Positions 1-8,173 of a stretch of 39,293 bases of DNA are shown here, piece by piece. How positions within the stretch are numbered: position 1 is the first letter of the stretch; the number at the start of each line of letters is the position of its first letter. Origin of the DNA: Myxococcota bacterium (lineage in GTDB: Bacteria; Myxococcota_A; UBA796; UBA2385); assembly GCA_023150805.1 (NCBI GenBank), contig JAKLKF010000069.1, forward strand, positions 1 through 39,293. The letters run 5' to 3'. A model generated the notes under the pieces. The model was not told the DNA's origin. It worked only from the letters and a program-made list of their open reading frames with translations, and made no database searches. Made by a program: the position numbers and the translations under genes.

Positions 1-1
1 C

Positions 2-850
2 CGCGGGGCCCGCCGCGCCGACGTCTTCCGCACCGACGACGACTGCGCCGCCTTCCTCACCCTGGTCGACGACGGCGCCCCCCGCTTCCAGGTCGACGTC
101 CACGCCTTCGCCCTGATGCCCAACCACTTCCACCTGCTGGTGGTCTCCCAGGGCGGGCGCCTGTCGGACTTCATGGCCTTCGTGCTCGGCGGCTACGCCC
201 GGTACGTCAACGCCCGCGGCGGCTGGGACGGCCCCGTCTGGCGCGGCCGCTTCAAGAGCGTCCAGGTCCACGACGACGCCTTCTGGGACTACCTGGTCGC
301 CTACATCCACCTCAACCCCGTGCGCGCCGGCCTGGTGGACGGCCCCGCCTTCGCCCGCTGGACCAGCCTGGACAGCTACGTGCACGGCCTGCGCCCGCTG
401 CGCTGCCTGCACACCGACCTCGTGCTCCAGGGCTACGGCGGCCTGGCCCCGATGCTGCGCTACATGGACGACGTGCAGCGCAAGCGCGTGCGCCTGCCCG
501 AGGGCTACCGCGAGGACGACCTGTGGAAGGTCCCCCGCCACCAGCCCCGCCGCGCCCCTCCGCCGCCGCCCCCGGCCGCCCGCACCGCCGAGCAGGCCCT
601 GGCCGAGGTCTGCGAGGTGACCGGCGTGTCTCGCGACCGCCTGTTCCACAGCCGGCGAGGGGTGCCCAACCCGGCCGCCTGGCTGGCCGCCTGGTGGCTG
701 CAGGAGGCCGCCGGCCAGACCCAGCGCGAGGTCGCCCGCCTCATGGGCGTCGCCCAGCCCGGCGTCGCCCAGCGCGGCCGCCTGCTGCGCGCCCACGCCG
801 ACCAGCCCCCCCTGGTCACCTGGATGGCCGCCCTGCGCGCGCGCCGGTGA
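2..850 (+). CDS. REP-associated tyrosine transposase (RAYT, Y1/TnpA_REP family), 5' end outside window
   Basis: The frame is open from base 2, so the start codon lies upstream of the window. The N-terminal piece reads RGARRADVFRTDDDC, like the RGNxRxxxFxxxxD opening of Y1 transposases. It is followed by the HUH motif in MPNHFHLLV (metal-binding HFH) and by YIHLNPVRAGLV, which carries the likely catalytic tyrosine. RAYTs are single-strand DNA nucleases that act on REP palindromes and are usually single-copy domesticated genes rather than active insertion sequences. The last ~90 residues (from about base 580) form a basic helix-turn-helix-like tail with the segment TQREVARLMGVAQPGVAQR, as in RAYTs with an added DNA-binding domain. 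The stop codon lies inside the first copy of a 26-bp palindromic repeat, which fits the REP link. Family assignment is firm; activity is unknown. Confidence 0.85.
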   Translation, partial: RGARRADVFRTDDDCAAFLTLVDDGAPRFQVDVHAFALMPNHFHLLVVSQGGRLSDFMAFVLGGYARYVNARGGWDGPVWRGRFKSVQVHDDAFWDYLVAYIHLNPVRAGLVDGPAFARWTSLDSYVHGLRPLRCLHTDLVLQGYGGLAPMLRYMDDVQRKRVRLPEGYREDDLWKVPRHQPRRAPPPPPPAARTAEQALAEVCEVTGVSRDRLFHSRRGVPNPAAWLAAWWLQEAAGQTQREVARLMGVAQPGVAQRGRLLRAHADQPPLVTWMAALRARR

Positions 851-920
851 TGGCGGCCTGTCGGCCGGGCCGGTGATGGCGGCCTGTCGGCCGGGCCGGT
901 GATGGCGGCCTGTCGGCCGT
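848..920. repeat. Three tandem 26-bp palindromic units (REP-like) at the end of the RAYT gene
   Basis: Two exact copies of a 26-bp unit (848-873 and 874-899) are followed by a third that matches for about 20 bases (900-919). Each contains the hairpin CGGCC-TGTC-GGCCG. The first unit begins at the TGA stop of the transposase gene. REP sequences next to a RAYT gene are its known substrates, so these are candidate REP/BIME elements. Confidence 0.7.
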
Positions 921-937
921 GGGGCTAATCCCCGCCG

Positions 938-2248
938 ATGCCCTCGCTCCTCCTGTCGCTCCTGCTCGCCTGCGGCCCCAAGGCGCCCCCCGACGCGGCC
1001 GCCGCCTCCTCCGGCCGGGCCGCCCTGCCGCTGGGCGACGACCTGCCCGCCCTCTGCCTGTCCGACGTGCCCGCCGGCCCGCACCTGCCCCGGGGCGAGC
1101 GCCAGGCCATCGACGCCGCCCGCGCCGCCATGGCCGCCCGCCAGCCCGCGGTCGACCTCTCCGCCCTGCCCGACCACCCCGCCACCCAGGTCCTGCAGGC
1201 CGCCGCCGCCGTGCGCGAGGGCCGCGACGAGGACGCCCGCGCCGCCTTCCGCGACCTGGCCAACACCTACGGCGAGGACGCCTGCCTGCAGCAGGCCGCC
1301 GCCTACACCAGCTTCCGCGCCGGCCAGTTCGACTTCGCCCGCCCCTACATGGCCGCCGCGCTCGCCCTCGAGCCGCAGTCCCTCGACGTCGCCCTGCTCG
1401 ACGCCATCGTCGCCGCCATGACCACCCAGGACGCCGAGGCCGCCCTCTCCCGCCTGCGCGCCGTCGCCGCCGCCCACCCCGACAGCGCCGCAGCCTCCGC
1501 CTGGCTCGGCCGCGCCCTGGCCGCCCGCGGGGACGCCGACCAGGCCCTGCCGCACCTGCTCGCCGCCCGCCAGGCCGGCCTGGAGGTCAGCCGGGAGCTG
1601 GTCTTCGCCAGCCGCCTGGCCGGCGACCTCTCCGTCTACCTGTCCGTCGTCGGCGTCTCGCCGCCCCTGCCCGTCGACGTGCGAGAGGCCGCCGACCCGG
1701 TCGCCGCCTACAAGCAGTCCCTGGGCATCGACCAGGAGACCCTGGTCGCCACCGTGCACACCAGCATGGGGGACCTGCGCTGCGCCCTGTTCTGGAAGGA
1801 GGCGCCCGTCACCGTCGCCAACTTCGTCGGCCTGGCCACCGGCGGCACCCGCTGGGTCGATGTCGCGGGCCAGGAGCGGACCGAGCCGCTCTACCCGGGC
1901 ACGATCTTCCACCGTGTCATCCCCGACTTCATGATCCAGGGCGGCGACCCCGACGGCGACGGCACCGGCGGTCCCGGCTACGCCTTCCTCGACGAGATCC
2001 ACCCCGACCTGCGCTTCGACCGCCCCGGGCGGCTGGCCATGGCCAACTCCGGCCCCGCCACCAACGGCAGCCAGTGGTTCGTCACCGAGGTCAGCGTGCC
2101 GCACCTGGACGGTCGTCACACCATCTTCGGCCAGTGCGACGAGGGCAGCATGGACGTCGTGCGGCGCATCGCCCGGGTGCCCAAGGGCGAGCTGGACAAG
2201 CCGATCACGCCGGTGACGATCCAGGGCATCGAGCTGTCGGGAGGCTGA
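938..2248 (+). CDS. Cyclophilin-type peptidyl-prolyl isomerase, lipoprotein with helical-repeat N-terminal region
   Basis: A 436-residue protein. The start MPSLLLSLLLACG is a short signal peptide with a lipobox (Cys12), so it is probably membrane-anchored on the periplasmic side. Residues ~55-235 are Ala-rich and helical with TPR-like spacing. Residues ~268-433 are a cyclophilin domain: APVTVANFVGLATGG, then FHRVIPDFMIQGGDPDGDG (the catalytic FHR and IQGGD signature), AMANSGPATNGSQWFVT and HTIFG. Cyclophilins interconvert cis and trans prolyl bonds and assist folding of exported proteins. The helical region may bind client proteins (inference). The gene converges on the PRPP synthetase gene with a 12-base gap. 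The isomerase assignment is firm; the substrate is unknown. Confidence 0.9.
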   Translation: MPSLLLSLLLACGPKAPPDAAAASSGRAALPLGDDLPALCLSDVPAGPHLPRGERQAIDAARAAMAARQPAVDLSALPDHPATQVLQAAAAVREGRDEDARAAFRDLANTYGEDACLQQAAAYTSFRAGQFDFARPYMAAALALEPQSLDVALLDAIVAAMTTQDAEAALSRLRAVAAAHPDSAAASAWLGRALAARGDADQALPHLLAARQAGLEVSRELVFASRLAGDLSVYLSVVGVSPPLPVDVREAADPVAAYKQSLGIDQETLVATVHTSMGDLRCALFWKEAPVTVANFVGLATGGTRWVDVAGQERTEPLYPGTIFHRVIPDFMIQGGDPDGDGTGGPGYAFLDEIHPDLRFDRPGRLAMANSGPATNGSQWFVTEVSVPHLDGRHTIFGQCDEGSMDVVRRIARVPKGELDKPITPVTIQGIELSGG

Positions 2249-2260
2249 CTCCGCGGGCGC

Positions 2261-3310
2261 CTACCGCGCCCCACCGTTCAGGTCGGGCTCGCCGTCCTCG
2301 GACTGCTGGGCGCCCGTCACGCTGCCGCGCCGGTTGATGTGGTCGATGACCAGGGACATCAGCGCCTCGATCGGGTACTCGTGGTACCAGCCGGGCGTGT
2401 GGACGTGGTGCACCGCGCTGGTGCCGGCCAGCCGGAAGCGCCAGCCCTCGGCCTGGGCCCGGTCGTGCAGGGCGCCCAGCCGCTCCCAGGCCGGGCCCGA
2501 CATCACCGGGTGGGTGCAGGCCACCGTCACGTCGCGCGCCCCGCAGCGCCGCAGCTCGTCCACCGCGGCCACCACGCTGCCGCCGGTGTCCACCATGTCG
2601 TCGATCACCGTGACGTCCTTGCCCTCGACGCTGCCGATCAGCGTGCTGCGCAGGACCTTGTTCGGCGAGGAGTAGTCCCGCTCCTTGGACAGTCCCACCA
2701 GGTCCAGGGACAGGGTCGCCGCGTACTCCCGCGCCCGCTCCATGCCGCCCAGGTCCGGGCTGGCGATGGTCTGTCCACACAGGTCGTGCCGCTTCAACCA
2801 CCGGGCGAAGCGCGGCGCGACCGACACGTTCTCCAGCCGGCAGCGGTCGGGGTCGAACATGCCGCCGATGGTCTCGTTGTGGATGTCCACCGTCACCACC
2901 CGCTGGGCCCCCGCGCTCTGCAGGAAGCGCGCGAACAGCCCCGCGCTGATGCCCTCGCGCGTGCGGCCCTTGCGCTTGTCCTGGCGGGCGCCCGGGTAGT
3001 AGGGCACCACCGCCGTGATGTACTCGGCGTCCGAGAGCGCCGCCGCCTCGATCGCGTGCAGCAGCATCACGAAGCGGTCGTACACGCTGCGCGGGTCGCC
3101 CGGCGCGATGGGCGACTGGAAGATGTACAGATCGTCGCCGCGGACGTTGTCCTCGATGACGTACTTGCCCTCGCCGGACGCGAACCAGACCTCCTTGCCG
3201 TGCACCAGGGGCGCCTGGAGCTGGGCGGCCACCGCCTGGGCCATCGGCCGGGCCGCCTCGCAGGTCAGGACCTTGAGGGGGGCGCGAGGAGAGCGCGAGC
3301 TGGCGGTCAT
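2261..3310 (-). CDS. prs: Ribose-phosphate pyrophosphokinase (PRPP synthetase)
   Basis: A 349-residue protein. It transfers pyrophosphate from ATP to ribose 5-phosphate to make PRPP for nucleotide, His and Trp synthesis. The sequence shows YYPGARQDKRKGR (ATP-binding region), VVTVDIHNETIGGMFDP in place of the usual DLHADQIQGFF metal-binding segment, KERDYSSPNKV (flexible catalytic loop) and VTVIDDMVDTGGSV (the PRPP-binding signature). The start at MTASSRSPRAPLKVL was chosen because family homology begins just after it. Upstream in-frame ATGs would run far into the divergent gene. No clear Shine-Dalgarno sequence is visible. The length is slightly above the usual ~315, and the altered metal-binding segment marks a divergent branch. 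Confidence 0.88.
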   Translation of the reverse strand: MTASSRSPRAPLKVLTCEAARPMAQAVAAQLQAPLVHGKEVWFASGEGKYVIEDNVRGDDLYIFQSPIAPGDPRSVYDRFVMLLHAIEAAALSDAEYITAVVPYYPGARQDKRKGRTREGISAGLFARFLQSAGAQRVVTVDIHNETIGGMFDPDRCRLENVSVAPRFARWLKRHDLCGQTIASPDLGGMERAREYAATLSLDLVGLSKERDYSSPNKVLRSTLIGSVEGKDVTVIDDMVDTGGSVVAAVDELRRCGARDVTVACTHPVMSGPAWERLGALHDRAQAEGWRFRLAGTSAVHHVHTPGWYHEYPIEALMSLVIDHINRRGSVTGAQQSEDGEPDLNGGAR

Positions 3311-3410
3311 GGGGGCGAGCCGGGGCGAGGGGAGGGGAGGGCGGGGCCGCGAGCATAGCGGAGGGGGGAAGGCAGCGCCCGTCCCGTCACCTTGCGGTAG
3401 GCTGTCCGCC

Positions 3411-4058
3411 ATGAGCACCTCCCGACGCGGCATCCTCAAGATCGGCCTGGGCGGCGCGGCCCTGCTGGCGGCCGGCGGCCTGGGCCTGGGCCTGTGGCCC
3501 GGCGCCTCGCGGGAGCCCTTGGCGCCCCTGCAGGCCCTCTCGCCCCGGGCCTTCGGCGTGCTGGCCGCCGTGGCGCGCACCTTCTGCCCCGGCGGCGACG
3601 GCCTGCCTTCGGCCGACGAGCTGGACATCGCCGGCGCGCTCGACGCCACCATCGCCACCCTGCACCCCGCCGACCAGGCCGAGCTGCAGCAGGTCCTGCT
3701 CCTGGTCGACAACGCCCTGGTCGGCGCCCTGCTGGACGGGCGACCCCAGCCCTTCAGCCGGGCCGACGACGCGACCCGCCGCGCCACCCTGCTGTCCTGG
3801 CGCGAGAGCCGCATCCCCCTGCGCCGCACCGCCTACAAGGCCCTGCGCGGGCTGGTCATGGCCGCCTACTGGGGTCACCCCCGCCTGTACGCCGCCGCCG
3901 GCTACCCGGGCCCGCCCGACTTCGGCCAGGCCCAGGCCCCTCCGGACGACCCGGTCGCCCTGGCCGAGGAGGGGCGCCGCCGCCTGGCCGGTGACGATGC
4001 GCCCGAGGGACAGCCCCCCGCCGAAGCGCTCGACCCCGTCGAGGAGTCCACCCCATGA
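3411..4058 (+). CDS. Tat-signal protein like gluconate 2-dehydrogenase subunit 3, partner of the GMC flavoprotein
   Basis: A 215-residue protein starting MSTSRRGILKIGLGGAALLA, a twin-arginine-type signal (SRRGIL followed by a hydrophobic stretch). The mature part has the small-subunit pattern: AVARTFCPGGDGLPSADELD near residue 55, then a helical body ending near YAAAGYPGPPDF. In this family the small Tat-exported subunit escorts a FAD subunit across the membrane and completes a membrane-linked dehydrogenase. The stop codon overlaps the start of the next gene (ATGA, 4055-4058), so the two are translationally coupled. Subfamily assignment rests on the context and the short motifs. Confidence 0.7.
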   Translation: MSTSRRGILKIGLGGAALLAAGGLGLGLWPGASREPLAPLQALSPRAFGVLAAVARTFCPGGDGLPSADELDIAGALDATIATLHPADQAELQQVLLLVDNALVGALLDGRPQPFSRADDATRRATLLSWRESRIPLRRTAYKALRGLVMAAYWGHPRLYAAAGYPGPPDFGQAQAPPDDPVALAEEGRRRLAGDDAPEGQPPAEALDPVEESTP

Positions 4059-5596
4059 AGGGCAGCATCACCCAGGGCGCCGAGCTGACGGCCGACCTCG
4101 ATCTCTCCTGCGACGTGTGCGTCATCGGCAGCGGCGCCGGGGGGTCCGTCCTGGCCGCCGGCCTGTGCGAGGCCGGCCTGGACGTCGTCCTGCTGGAGGA
4201 GGGTGGCTACCACACCCGCCGCGACTTCGACCTGGACGAGCGCCGCGCCTACCCGATGCTCTACCAGGACCGCGGCACCCGCGCGACGGCCGACCTGGCC
4301 ATCACCATCCTGCAGGGCCGCTCGGTCGGCGGCTCCACCACCGTCAACTGGACCACCTGCTTCCGCACGCCCGACCGCATCCTGCAGCACTGGCGCACCG
4401 TGCACGGCATCGAGGGGCTGGACGCCGACACGCTCGCCCCGCACTGGGACGAGATCGAGAAGCGACTGTCCATCCACCCCTGGCCCGAGGAGCTGGCCAA
4501 CCCGAACAACCAGAAGCTGCTGAAGGGCGCGCGGGAGCTGGGCTGGGAGGCGGCCCCCCTGCGCCGCAACGTGAAGGGCTGCGCCAACAGCGGCTACTGC
4601 GGCGTCGGCTGCCCGGTCAACGGCAAGCAGGCCATGCACCTGACCTACCTGCCCGACGCCCTGGTCGCCGGCCTGCGCCTGTACAGTGACGTGCGCGCCG
4701 ACCGCATCGAGGTCCAGGGCGACCGGGTCGTGGCCGTGCACGCCTCCGTCCTCGACCGCACCAACAGTCGCCCCACGGGGGTGAAGGTCACCGTCCGCCC
4801 CAAGGTGCTGTCCCTGTCCGGGGGTGCGATCAACAGCCCCGCCCTGCTCCTGCGCTCGGGCCTGGACGCGGGCGGCAAGGTCGGCCGTCGCACCTTCCTG
4901 CACCCGGTCGTCGGCATCGGCGGCCGCTACAAGGAGCCGGTGCACCCCTTCTCGGGCGCACCGCAGTCCATCGGCAGCCACCAGTTCTTCGACCGCGGCC
5001 CCGACAAGGTCGGCTTCTTCTTCGAGTCCGCGCCGCTGCAGCCCATGCTGGCCAGCCTGACCGCCAGCCTGCTGGGCCCCGAGCAGGCGCAGTTCATGTC
5101 CCAGCTCCCGCACCTGGGGGTGATGATCGCGCTCATGGTCGACGGGCTGTTGCCCCAGGACAACGGCGGCACCGTCTCCCTGCGACCCGACGGCCGGATC
5201 CGGGTCGACTACCCCGTGCGCGACTTCCTCACCGAGGCCTTCCGCTCGGCCCACGTGGCGCTCGCGCGCCTGACGCTGGCGGCCGGCGCGCTCGAGGCCC
5301 TCTCCCTGCACCACCAGCCGGCCCGCATGACCGGCCTGCTGGCCATCTCCCAGCTCGCCGAGAAGGAGTACGGCGCCCACCAGCACGCCATCTTCTCGGC
5401 CCACCAGATGGGCGGTTGTGCGATGGGCCCCGACCCGGACAAGAGCGTCGTCGGCGTGGACCACCGCTTCCACGGGGTGCCCAACCTGTTCGTCGTGGAC
5501 GGATCGGTGCTGCCGACGGCGCTGGGCGTCAACCCCAGCCAGACCGTCTACGGCCTGGCCCACCGGGCGCGGGGGCTGGTGGGCGGGGCGGTGTAG
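4055..5596 (+). CDS. GMC-family FAD-dependent oxidoreductase
   Basis: A 513-residue protein. Near residue 26 it has the FAD-binding VCVIGSGAGGSVLA, then LEEGGY and GRSVGGSTTVNW (GMC signature). The cysteine-bearing NSGYCGVGCPVNGKQ is typical of the long-chain alcohol/cholesterol oxidase branch. It also has LSGGAINSPALLLRSG. At the C-terminus it has HQMGGCAMGP (catalytic His450) and ALGVNPSQTVYGLAHRA (Asn493). The His/Asn pair removes a proton while FAD takes hydride from an alcohol. GAGGAG precedes the ATG. With its coupled Tat partner it is probably a periplasmic alcohol or sugar dehydrogenase that passes electrons to the respiratory chain (inference). The substrate cannot be told. Confidence 0.88.
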   Translation: MKGSITQGAELTADLDLSCDVCVIGSGAGGSVLAAGLCEAGLDVVLLEEGGYHTRRDFDLDERRAYPMLYQDRGTRATADLAITILQGRSVGGSTTVNWTTCFRTPDRILQHWRTVHGIEGLDADTLAPHWDEIEKRLSIHPWPEELANPNNQKLLKGARELGWEAAPLRRNVKGCANSGYCGVGCPVNGKQAMHLTYLPDALVAGLRLYSDVRADRIEVQGDRVVAVHASVLDRTNSRPTGVKVTVRPKVLSLSGGAINSPALLLRSGLDAGGKVGRRTFLHPVVGIGGRYKEPVHPFSGAPQSIGSHQFFDRGPDKVGFFFESAPLQPMLASLTASLLGPEQAQFMSQLPHLGVMIALMVDGLLPQDNGGTVSLRPDGRIRVDYPVRDFLTEAFRSAHVALARLTLAAGALEALSLHHQPARMTGLLAISQLAEKEYGAHQHAIFSAHQMGGCAMGPDPDKSVVGVDHRFHGVPNLFVVDGSVLPTALGVNPSQTVYGLAHRARGLVGGAV

Positions 5597-5674
5597 GAGG
5601 AGGGGGGGCGCGGAGCGCCGGCTCGCTTGCCGTCATGCCCGCAGCCGGTCTGGGGAGCTCGACGACATTTTTCA

Positions 5675-5689
5675 GGCACGGCCCTTGCT
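5675..5689 (+). promoter_or_regulatory. Candidate sigma-54 (RpoN) promoter
   Basis: GGCACG-GCCC-TTGCT matches the sigma-54 consensus TGGCACG-N4-TTGCW with the exact GG-to-GC spacing; only the first T is replaced by A. The predicted start of transcription is near 5700, giving an ~80-base leader before the ATG at 5780. Sigma-54 promoters need an AAA+ enhancer-binding protein, so the four genes downstream may be under developmental or stress-type control. The enhancer site is not identified. Confidence 0.6.
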
Positions 5690-5704
5690 CTCTCTCTCTC
5701 TCTC
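5688..5704. repeat. (CT)8 dinucleotide tract overlapping the -12 element and predicted transcription start
   Basis: Seventeen bases of alternating C and T run from the GC of the -12 element to the predicted +1 region. Such tracts can gain or lose units by slipped-strand replication. Confidence 0.9.
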
Positions 5705-5779
5705 GGGAAAATACTCTGGAGGTCGCGTGGGCCGGCCGCTTCGGCAGGTCCTCGTGGACACCTGCTCGATGAGGTAGAC

Positions 5780-6115
5780 ATGGCCAGCGGAACCAAGAGG
5801 ATCATGAACCCCCAGAAGCTGACGGGCAACGCGACCCAGCCCGTGGAGGAGGCGTGGGATGCGGGGGCCTTCACCCGGCTGGAGGTCCACTGCCGGGTGC
5901 TCAAGCAGGGGTCGGCGGGGGGCAGCATCATCCTGCAGCACGCGGCGGTGAACGAAGATGCCGCCTACGTCGCGCTCCCGGGCGCCACATGGAACGTGAA
6001 CACCGACGGGACCTTCGTGTCCGTCACGGCCTTCCTGCGCTTCGTGCGCTGGAGCACGACCGGCACCATCGCGGGGGACCCGGTGGCGCTGATCGACGGC
6101 ATCGGGAAGGAGTAG
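5780..6115 (+). CDS. Hypothetical 111-residue protein, first gene of the sigma-54-type cassette
   Basis: No family was recognised. It starts MASGTKRIMNPQKL with GAGG five bases before the ATG. It has no signal peptide, membrane segment or cysteine cluster (one Cys). Alternating hydrophobic stretches such as SIILQHAAVNEDAAYVAL and GTFVSVTAFLRFVRW suggest an all-beta fold, possibly a small jelly roll (inference only). It lies about 80 bases downstream of the predicted sigma-54 start and only four bases before the next gene, so it should be co-transcribed with the zincin-like gene. The base composition of this and the next gene is visibly less extreme in G+C than the flanks. Confidence 0.65.
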   Translation: MASGTKRIMNPQKLTGNATQPVEEAWDAGAFTRLEVHCRVLKQGSAGGSIILQHAAVNEDAAYVALPGATWNVNTDGTFVSVTAFLRFVRWSTTGTIAGDPVALIDGIGKE

Positions 6116-6119
6116 GACC

Positions 6120-7883
6120 GTGGCTTGCGGGCAGGATGCCGGGCGCTGTGGCTGTGGATCCTGCGGGGGTGCGGGTGGATGCACATGCGGGCAAGGCCCG
6201 GCCCGGCTCCGCCCGCTGCCGCGGGAAGCTGTGGACCATGGCCTTGCCCTGGACCGGCCGCCTCGCTGCGAGCCGGGGGGGGATCCCGTGCTTCGTCCGA
6301 CGGCGCCGCTGCGGAGGGCCCTGCCTGCGCCCACCCAGGTCCTGTTGCTCGCCGGGCATGGAGAGGTGCCGGCGCGGCGGGAGGCGGACGGCTCGTGGCG
6401 CATCGACGCCGCGGACTGGCACGCGCGGAGGATGGCGGACCGCTTCGAGCACCCCGATGGCGCCCGCCGCCCTTCGGGGGCGACCGAGCTGCTGACGGTG
6501 GACCCGCGGGAGCGCCTGTCGGTGCCCTTCGATCCGCACATCGAGACCGGCACCTCCGACCTGGCCTTCCTGGTGGAGGTGGGGTACCGCGCCACCACCT
6601 TCGTGGTACCGTTGGGGTGGTATCGCCGCTACCTGGCGGATCTGGAGGCGCAGCACGTGCGTCTGGCCAGCGGCGTGGACGAGGCGGTCGGCCTGGTCTC
6701 CTCGGTCGCCGACGGAGAGCGGGTGGCCTTCGACGACCTGCTGTCGGCCCTGGCCGTCTCTGGCGTGGACCCCGCGGTCTGGATGGAGCTGCTGGGCTGC
6801 TACAACCTGCCGCGCAGCGCGATGCCGGCGGAGATGTCGGCGCGGTTCTGGGCGGGCGGCTGGGGTCCCCCCTACCGCACCTATGAGCTGACGAACGCGC
6901 TCGTGTTGAGCACCAGCCGGTTGATCGAGGACATCTGCACCGGCCACGAGAACTGTGAGGGCTTCGGCGCCTTCGTGGAGGCCCTGCTGCGAGGGAGGAG
7001 GCAGACCGACTTGCTCGGCGCGGGGCCGTGCAGGGTGCGGTTCCGGTTCATGAACAAGGACACCGAGACTGCGCTGGTCGCTGACACGTCCGTGAACCTG
7101 GACATCGAAGGTTGCGGCTTCGTGCTGCCGACCTACTGTGCTCGGGGCTTCCTGATCGACCGCCTGGACAGCGGCCCGGATGATGAAGGCAACCCGTGGG
7201 ACTACGGGTTTCCGGCCAGCTTCGACCCGGCGGGCATGCAGTGGGAGCCCGCCGTCAGCGCCCGCCTGTTGGGCGCACCGTCGATGCCCATGCCAGGCGC
7301 ATCCGGTGAGACTGGCGCCTACGTCAGCAACGGCTCGTGGACCGTCACCCAGCGGCCCGAGTGGCTGGCCTGGCAGGCCTTCGTCTGCGACTGGATCCTC
7401 TCCTGCGCACGCATGGCCTTCGACCGCGCGCGGGACACGACGGCCTCCCTCTCCGACGCCGATCGGGCCGAGCTTCGAGCGAAGGCGCAGGCCTTGGGAC
7501 GGTATGCCCTTCGGGTCCTGGTGGATCGAGGACGACTGCTCATCCACGAGCTCGGCCACGTCCACAACGGCACGGGTGGTCACTGTAGCAGGGGGGACTG
7601 CTGCTTCGAGCTGGCCGCGCAGCACTGGGAGTGTGCCGTGGTCGCAGCCTGGGGAATGCCGATCCACTCGGGTTGCAGCCCCGCGGAGCAGACCTGGACG
7701 GACACCATGGACGAAGGCGCCTTGACCGCCTGCCAGGGAGACGAGGCGGGCACCGCCGAGCCCTGGATGCGGTGTGTGCTGGGCAGCCCCGGGACCCGGT
7801 GGGGGGCCTATGCCTTCTCCTGCCATGGGTGCGCGGACACCACGGTCTCGACTCGGCGGGTGCTTCGTTGGGGTGCGTCATGA
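6120..7883 (+). CDS. Putative zinc metalloprotease-like protein with Cys/Gly-rich head and HELGH motif
   Basis: A 587-residue protein with a GTG start preceded by AAGGAG seven bases away. The first 24 residues contain six cysteines in a Gly-rich stretch (GRCGCGSCGGAGGCTC), a possible metal- or disulfide-binding head. No ordinary signal peptide is seen. Near the C-terminus LLIHELGHVHNGTGGHC contains a canonical HExxH (His476, Glu477, His480), with His488 as a candidate third zinc ligand. The spacing is not exactly the metzincin HExxHxxGxxH. This is followed by a Cys-rich tail (CSRGDCCFELAAQHWEC and five more cysteines). The middle part (~100-470) matched no family I know. The stop overlaps the next start (ATGA), coupling it to the lipoprotein genes. 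Zincin-like hydrolysis is a motif-based inference; target and location are unknown. Confidence 0.7.
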   Translation: MACGQDAGRCGCGSCGGAGGCTCGQGPARLRPLPREAVDHGLALDRPPRCEPGGDPVLRPTAPLRRALPAPTQVLLLAGHGEVPARREADGSWRIDAADWHARRMADRFEHPDGARRPSGATELLTVDPRERLSVPFDPHIETGTSDLAFLVEVGYRATTFVVPLGWYRRYLADLEAQHVRLASGVDEAVGLVSSVADGERVAFDDLLSALAVSGVDPAVWMELLGCYNLPRSAMPAEMSARFWAGGWGPPYRTYELTNALVLSTSRLIEDICTGHENCEGFGAFVEALLRGRRQTDLLGAGPCRVRFRFMNKDTETALVADTSVNLDIEGCGFVLPTYCARGFLIDRLDSGPDDEGNPWDYGFPASFDPAGMQWEPAVSARLLGAPSMPMPGASGETGAYVSNGSWTVTQRPEWLAWQAFVCDWILSCARMAFDRARDTTASLSDADRAELRAKAQALGRYALRVLVDRGRLLIHELGHVHNGTGGHCSRGDCCFELAAQHWECAVVAAWGMPIHSGCSPAEQTWTDTMDEGALTACQGDEAGTAEPWMRCVLGSPGTRWGAYAFSCHGCADTTVSTRRVLRWGAS

Positions 7884-8173
7884 CGTCGTCCCTGCTGCTG
7901 TGGCTCATCGCCTGCGATCCCGGGCCGGTGCGGGTCCCCGTCTATCCGGACGACACGGCCTCTGACTGTCCCGATTGGACCTATGCCCCCGCGGGAGAAG
8001 AGTGGGAGCACTTGTTCTTTTGCGGGCCTTGTCAACGAACCTATGGGGCCCATGAATTGACGAGCAGCGATGAGACGGTCTATTGGTCTGGCGCCGGCGG
8101 CCTCCCCTGCTCCTGCATCAACGAAGACCACCAGTGGGTGATGAAGGAGCCCGAGTGCCAGCTCACCTACTGA
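7880..8173 (+). CDS. Small Cys-rich lipoprotein (paralogue A)
   Basis: A 97-residue protein. MTSSLLLWLIACDPG is a short signal peptide with its lipobox cysteine at residue 12. The mature part has seven further cysteines, including CGPCQRTYG, LPCSCI and a final PEC near the end. The same layout is seen in the next gene (CDPCGKAW, ACGC, GDC), so the two are probably diverged tandem duplicates. The ATG overlaps the stop of the HELGH gene, and the 3' end overlaps the next gene by 19 bases. No known family was recognised. A surface or periplasmic role beside the zincin-like protein is inferred from gene order. Confidence 0.7.
   Translation: MTSSLLLWLIACDPGPVRVPVYPDDTASDCPDWTYAPAGEEWEHLFFCGPCQRTYGAHELTSSDETVYWSGAGGLPCSCINEDHQWVMKEPECQLTY

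Noticed and set aside
848..920. CRISPR array
   Set aside because: The 26-bp units are contiguous without unique spacers.
2339..3358. Plus-strand frame opposite the PRPP synthetase gene
   Set aside because: The minus strand carries all PRPP synthetase motifs; the plus frame has His/Val/Gln-rich low-complexity sequence.
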